A stretch of 64,000 nucleotides of DNA from an uncultured Acetatifactor sp. (GTDB lineage: Bacteria; Bacillota; Clostridia; Lachnospirales; Lachnospiraceae), in assembly GCA_947627115.1 (NCBI GenBank), contig CANQUQ010000006.1, positions 1 to 64,000 on the forward strand, given 5' to 3'. Shown piece after piece: positions 60,517 to 64,000 of this stretch. Position 1 is the first letter of the stretch. Each line of letters starts with the position of its first letter. Both the position numbers and the translations under genes were made by a program. The notes beneath the pieces were generated by a model. The model was not told the DNA's origin and made no database searches. It saw only the letters and a program-made list of their open reading frames with translations.

Positions 60517-61443
60517 ATGAGCGGCAGAAAAGTGAGAAAGAGAATAGGCGCGTTGAGAGACCGCGGCAGGGCGGCTGTCCCGGAAAAGGATCCCGGCCGG
60601 CTGGCGGTCCTGCAGACAATAGAGAGACTGGAGCGGGAGGGGCGTTTCGACGAGGATGCGGAGCAGGATCCGCCCACCATTCCCCTTGAACCGGATCAGA
60701 TCGACTATCTCCGCCAGAAGCCGGCGAGTCGGCTGAAGGCGCAGGCTGCTTATCAAATTGCCGAGGCATTCGTGGACAGACTGATCCGGGAGAGGAAGCT
60801 GGTCATCAAAGGGGTGAAGGGACTGGAGAACTGGAACAATATTGCCGGGGGCGCCGTGCTCACCTGCAATCACTTCAATCCCTTTGACTGTTTTACCGTG
60901 GAGAAGGTGTTCCGCCAGAGCGCTCATTACCGGAAAAAGAAATTGTTCAAGGTGATACGGGAGGGAAATTACACCAATTTTCCGGGACTGTACGGTTTTC
61001 TGTTCCGCAACTGCGACACACTGCCGCTGAGCCAGAACAAAAAGACGATGTACAATTTCCTGAAGGCGGTGGACACGATCCTGCAGCGGGGAGATTTTAT
61101 TCTGATCTACGCGGAGCAGAGCCTTTGGTGGAACTATCGCAAGCCGAAGCCGCTGAAGAACGGTGCGTTCAAATTTGCGGTGAAGAACGGCGTGCCCGTA
61201 CTCCCTATTTTTATTGCCATGGAGGACAGTGACCGCATCGGGGAGGACGGCTTCCCCATTCAGGAGTATACCGTCTTTATCGAGAAGCCCATCTACCCCG
61301 AAAAGGAGCTTTCGGAGAGAGCGCAGGTGGATGCCATGCGTGATAAGAACTATGAGGTCTGGAAACGGATCTACGAGGACTTTTACGGCATCCCCCTGGT
61401 CTACACCACAGCGGCGTGTGAGGAGCCAGCAGGAGAACAATGA
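60517..61443 (+). CDS. PlsC-like acyltransferase
   Basis: A 308-residue protein. After an extended charged N-terminus (about 1-85) comes a lysophosphatidate acyltransferase-like domain: CNHFNPFD supplies the His-x4-Asp catalytic motif, and the later YAEQSLWW region stands where EGTR-type substrate motifs lie. It transfers an acyl chain to a lipid or glycan. Its stop overlaps the next gene (ATGA), so both acyltransferases are made together. No strong membrane segment, so probably peripheral. Confidence 0.85.
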   Translation: MSGRKVRKRIGALRDRGRAAVPEKDPGRLAVLQTIERLEREGRFDEDAEQDPPTIPLEPDQIDYLRQKPASRLKAQAAYQIAEAFVDRLIRERKLVIKGVKGLENWNNIAGGAVLTCNHFNPFDCFTVEKVFRQSAHYRKKKLFKVIREGNYTNFPGLYGFLFRNCDTLPLSQNKKTMYNFLKAVDTILQRGDFILIYAEQSLWWNYRKPKPLKNGAFKFAVKNGVPVLPIFIAMEDSDRIGEDGFPIQEYTVFIEKPIYPEKELSERAQVDAMRDKNYEVWKRIYEDFYGIPLVYTTAACEEPAGEQ

Positions 61444-62228
61444 AAAAAGAGAATGAGAAAAGGGTGATTTACTACAGTGACCCGCTGAACGAGGAGTTTT
61501 CGGAGGCCAGGATCACGCCGAGAACGATAGACAAGGATTTCGCCTACTTTCACGGTCCGCTGTGGGACCTGAGTTCTCTTGTGATTCAAAACGTGCTCAG
61601 CATGCCTGTAAAACTGCTGTATTTACTGTTCAAGTTCCGCCACCGTTACGTAGGGAAGGAAAAGCTGAAGCAATGCAGGGACAGCGGCTATTTCATATAC
61701 GGAAATCACACGCAGCCCTTCGCGGACACCTTCATTCCCAGCATAGCGGACTACCCCAAGAGAAATTTTTTTATTGTGTCTCCGGCCAATGTGTCTATTC
61801 CGGGCATCGGCTGGCTGGTGGAGCTGCTGGGGGCCATCCCCATTCCCGAAGATCTGGAGGGAATGAAGCATTTTGTCAGAGCGGTGGAGGATAAGATCAA
61901 AAAGCGCCATTCGGTCACCGTTTATCCGGAGGCGCATATCTGGCCGTATTATACTCACATCCGGCCCTTTAAGGATGTCTCTTTTAAATATCCCGTACAG
62001 TTCGGCTGTCCCGTGTTCTCCCTGACCAACACCTATCGCAGAAGAGGGCGCAGAGGCGAAAGGGTGCAGATAGTCACCTATATTGACGGCCCCTTTTTCC
62101 CGGACCCGGCCCTGAAGCCGCGCCAGAGGCAGCAGGAGCTTCGTGACCGGGTGTATCAGTGTATGGTGGAGCGAAGCCGGAACAGTACGTACGAGCTGAT
62201 AGAATACCGCGAGAAGGAGGATAAGTAG
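61440..62228 (+). CDS. PlsC-like acyltransferase, second copy with an altered catalytic motif
   Basis: A 262-residue acyltransferase-like protein, paralogous to the preceding one. The usual His-x4-Asp reads GNHTQPFAD, giving five residues between His and Asp. VYPEAHIWPYY stands at the substrate motif. A hydrophobic stretch lies near residues 40-60. The spacing change may alter or remove activity, or the family may differ; inference. Coupled to the upstream gene by a four-base overlap; GH31 begins immediately after its stop. Confidence 0.8.
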   Translation: MKKENEKRVIYYSDPLNEEFSEARITPRTIDKDFAYFHGPLWDLSSLVIQNVLSMPVKLLYLLFKFRHRYVGKEKLKQCRDSGYFIYGNHTQPFADTFIPSIADYPKRNFFIVSPANVSIPGIGWLVELLGAIPIPEDLEGMKHFVRAVEDKIKKRHSVTVYPEAHIWPYYTHIRPFKDVSFKYPVQFGCPVFSLTNTYRRRGRRGERVQIVTYIDGPFFPDPALKPRQRQQELRDRVYQCMVERSRNSTYELIEYREKEDK

Positions 62229-64000
62229 ATGAAGTTCAGTAACGGATGTTGGCTGCAGAGGGAAGGCTGCGAGTGTTTTTCGCCGGCCCAGGTCTATTTT
62301 GTAAAGAGGGAAAAGGATGCGGTGACGATCTGTGCGCCCACCCAGAGGATAACCAAAAGAGGAGATACCCTGGGCGGAGTAAATCTGACCGTCAGGATAT
62401 CGGCTCCCTGGCCGGAAGTGCTGCGGGTGCAGACGTATCACCATATGGGACTGGCCGAGAGGGCGCCGCATTTTGACATAGCGGAGGGCAGTGCGGACGG
62501 CCTGAGGTCTGAGGAGACGGAAGACAGGATCATCGTAAGCTCCGGCAGTCTGCGGCTTGAGATGAATAAGGCCGACGGGACCATGGGATTCTTTCGGGGC
62601 GACGAGCGGATCACGGGAAGCGGCTCCAAGGATCTGGCTTATGTGAAGACTGACTGGAGAGGGCCGGCTTATGACAGGGGCCCTGCGGATGCATACATGA
62701 GGGAGCAGCTGTCCCTGTCCGTTGGCGAGCTGATCTACGGCCTGGGCGAGCGCTTTACGCCCTTTGTGAAGAACGGACAGACCGTGGACATCTGGAATGA
62801 GGACGGCGGCACCTCCACAGAGCAGTCCTACAAGAACATCCCCTTTTATATTTCCAACAGGGGCTACGGTGTGTTCGTGAACCATCCGGAGCGGGTCTCC
62901 TTTGAGGTGGCCTCCGAGATGGTGGCCAAGGTGGGATTTTCCGTGCCCGGAGAATGTCTGGATTACTTTTTGATCAACGGCCCCACCATGAAGGAGGTGC
63001 TGATGCGTTACACCGATATCACGGGCAAGCCATCTCTTCCGGCTCCCTGGACCTTCGGTCTCTGGCTGTCCACCTCCTTTACTACGGATTATGACGAAAA
63101 GACGGTGAGCGGTTTTGTGGACGGAATGAAGGAGCGGGACATTCCCTTAAAGGTGTTCCATTTTGACAGCTTCTGGATGAAGGAATTTAAGTGGTGCGAC
63201 CTGACATGGGATTCCGCGGTATTCCCGGACCCGGAGGGCATGCTGCGCAGACTGAAGGAAAAAGGCCTGAAGATCTGCGTTTGGATCAACAGCTATGTGG
63301 GCCAGGAGTCCTCCATGTTCCGGGAGGGCGTCAGGGGCGGTTATTTCCTGAAGCGGCCCAACGGCGACGTATGGCAGTGGGACATGTGGCAGCCGGGCCT
63401 CGCCATCATTGACGTGACGAATCCCGAAGCCTGCAGGTGGTATGCGGAGAAATTGGAAGCCCTGCTGGATATGGGCGTGGATTGCTTTAAGACGGATTTC
63501 GGCGAGAGGATCCCTACCGACTGCGTTTATTATGACGGATCCGATCCCGTGAAGATGCACAATTATTACCCGTACTTGTACAACAGGCTGGTGTTCGATG
63601 TGATAAAGAGGAAAAAGGGCGAGAAGGAGGCTGTCCTCTTTGCCCGTTCCGCCACCGCGGGCTGTCAGAAGTTCCCGGTGCACTGGGGCGGCGACTGCTG
63701 GTCGGACTATGAGTCCATGGAAGAGAGCCTGCGCGGCGGACTTTCTCTCACCAGTTCCGGCTTCGGCTTCTGGAGCCACGACATCGGCGGCTTTGAGAAT
63801 ACCTCCACCCCGGATGTGTACAAGAGATGGAGCGCCTTCGGACTGTTGTCCACCCATTCGCGTCTCCACGGCTCCACCTCCTACCGGGTGCCCTGGGCAT
63901 ATGACGAGGAGGCTGTGGATGTGGTCCGGTATTTTGCCAAGCTGAAGGCGTCCCTGATGCCGTATTTATACCGCAATGCTATCGAGACCTCCAGGACGGG
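62229..64000 (+). CDS. yicI: GH31 alpha-xylosidase, cut by the window edge
   Basis: The first 590 residues of a family 31 glycoside hydrolase of the YicI type, which removes alpha-1,6-xylose from xyloglucan-like oligosaccharides. The nucleophile is Asp423 in KTDFGERIP, the acid/base Asp489 in WGGDCWSDYESM, and GFGFWSHDIGGFE follows. No signal peptide, so it acts inside the cell on imported sugars. GGAGG lies eight bases before ATG 62229. It starts directly after the second acyltransferase gene and may share its transcript; no separate promoter is seen. The 3' end lies outside. Confidence 0.95.
   Translation, partial: MKFSNGCWLQREGCECFSPAQVYFVKREKDAVTICAPTQRITKRGDTLGGVNLTVRISAPWPEVLRVQTYHHMGLAERAPHFDIAEGSADGLRSEETEDRIIVSSGSLRLEMNKADGTMGFFRGDERITGSGSKDLAYVKTDWRGPAYDRGPADAYMREQLSLSVGELIYGLGERFTPFVKNGQTVDIWNEDGGTSTEQSYKNIPFYISNRGYGVFVNHPERVSFEVASEMVAKVGFSVPGECLDYFLINGPTMKEVLMRYTDITGKPSLPAPWTFGLWLSTSFTTDYDEKTVSGFVDGMKERDIPLKVFHFDSFWMKEFKWCDLTWDSAVFPDPEGMLRRLKEKGLKICVWINSYVGQESSMFREGVRGGYFLKRPNGDVWQWDMWQPGLAIIDVTNPEACRWYAEKLEALLDMGVDCFKTDFGERIPTDCVYYDGSDPVKMHNYYPYLYNRLVFDVIKRKKGEKEAVLFARSATAGCQKFPVHWGGDCWSDYESMEESLRGGLSLTSSGFGFWSHDIGGFENTSTPDVYKRWSAFGLLSTHSRLHGSTSYRVPWAYDEEAVDVVRYFAKLKASLMPYLYRNAIETSRT

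Overview
The window reads as a chromosome segment of a Gram-positive, anaerobic Clostridia, most likely a member of the Lachnospiraceae. This rests on the gene order rho - rpmE - yqhQ (DUF1385) - prmC - prfA, Clostridia-type small families (DUF4364, DUF1540, DUF6033-like, Rpn nuclease), a threonine T-box in front of thrS, a CIRCE-controlled groESL operon, and strong AGGAGG ribosome binding sites throughout. The genus cannot be fixed from the sequence alone.

Layout. 0-4.5 kb: a truncated unknown gene, a CE2/SGNH-type esterase, an NYN-LOTUS protein behind an 11-bp phased repeat, and a malic enzyme-DUF4364 operon on the minus strand. 4.6-10.3 kb: rho, rpmE, yqhQ, prmC, prfA and a polysaccharide deacetylase. 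10.4-24.0 kb: a visibly AT-rich surface-glycan locus with single-domain and two-domain glycosyltransferases, UDP-glucose dehydrogenase, a Wzm/Wzt ABC exporter, a small anchored protein, a TupA-like ATP-grasp protein and, unexpectedly, a dicarboxylate/amino-acid symporter. 24.1-29.9 kb: a GDP-mannose/GDP-6-deoxyhexose block in host-like composition (gmd, a wrecked rmd fused to a wrecked araC, manC, and a manC-manA fusion). 29.9-33.3 kb: a hemerythrin-CheX-like protein, a DUF6033-like protein, CarD and an Rpn remnant. 33.4-36.4 kb: a threonine module (T-box, thrS, tRNA-Thr). 36.6-46.9 kb: small acidic protein, thiamine pyrophosphokinase, AzlCD, class A PBP, YigZ, MgtE with a translated-looking leader, a membrane-bound LuxR regulator, an unknown membrane protein and an EamA protein. 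46.9-50.5 kb: an eroded patch with a holin-like toxin, palindromes, a broken ABC-2 permease and a duplicated lipoprotein gene of which one copy is dead. 50.6-55.3 kb: an asymmetric ABC exporter pair with a divergent AraC regulator. 55.3-58.3 kb: a DUF1905/C39-like protein and groESL. 58.4-64 kb: an operon of two GT8 glycosyltransferases and two PlsC-like acyltransferases, running into a GH31 alpha-xylosidase cut by the window edge.

How it fits together. The glycan locus and the GDP-mannose block together look like one capsule or cell-wall polysaccharide system: UDP-glucuronate and GDP-mannose precursors, assembly by several transferases, export by Wzm/Wzt. The broken rmd means that GDP-4-keto-6-deoxymannose made by Gmd is not reduced to GDP-rhamnose by this locus. 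The GT8-PlsC operon looks like a separate glycolipid system. The best leads for something undescribed are the mgtE leader reading frame, the phased repeat before the NYN-LOTUS gene, the anchored protein that follows a Wzt lacking its usual C-terminal domain, the hemerythrin-CheX-like fusion, the membrane LuxR regulator, the toxin patch and the GT8-PlsC operon.
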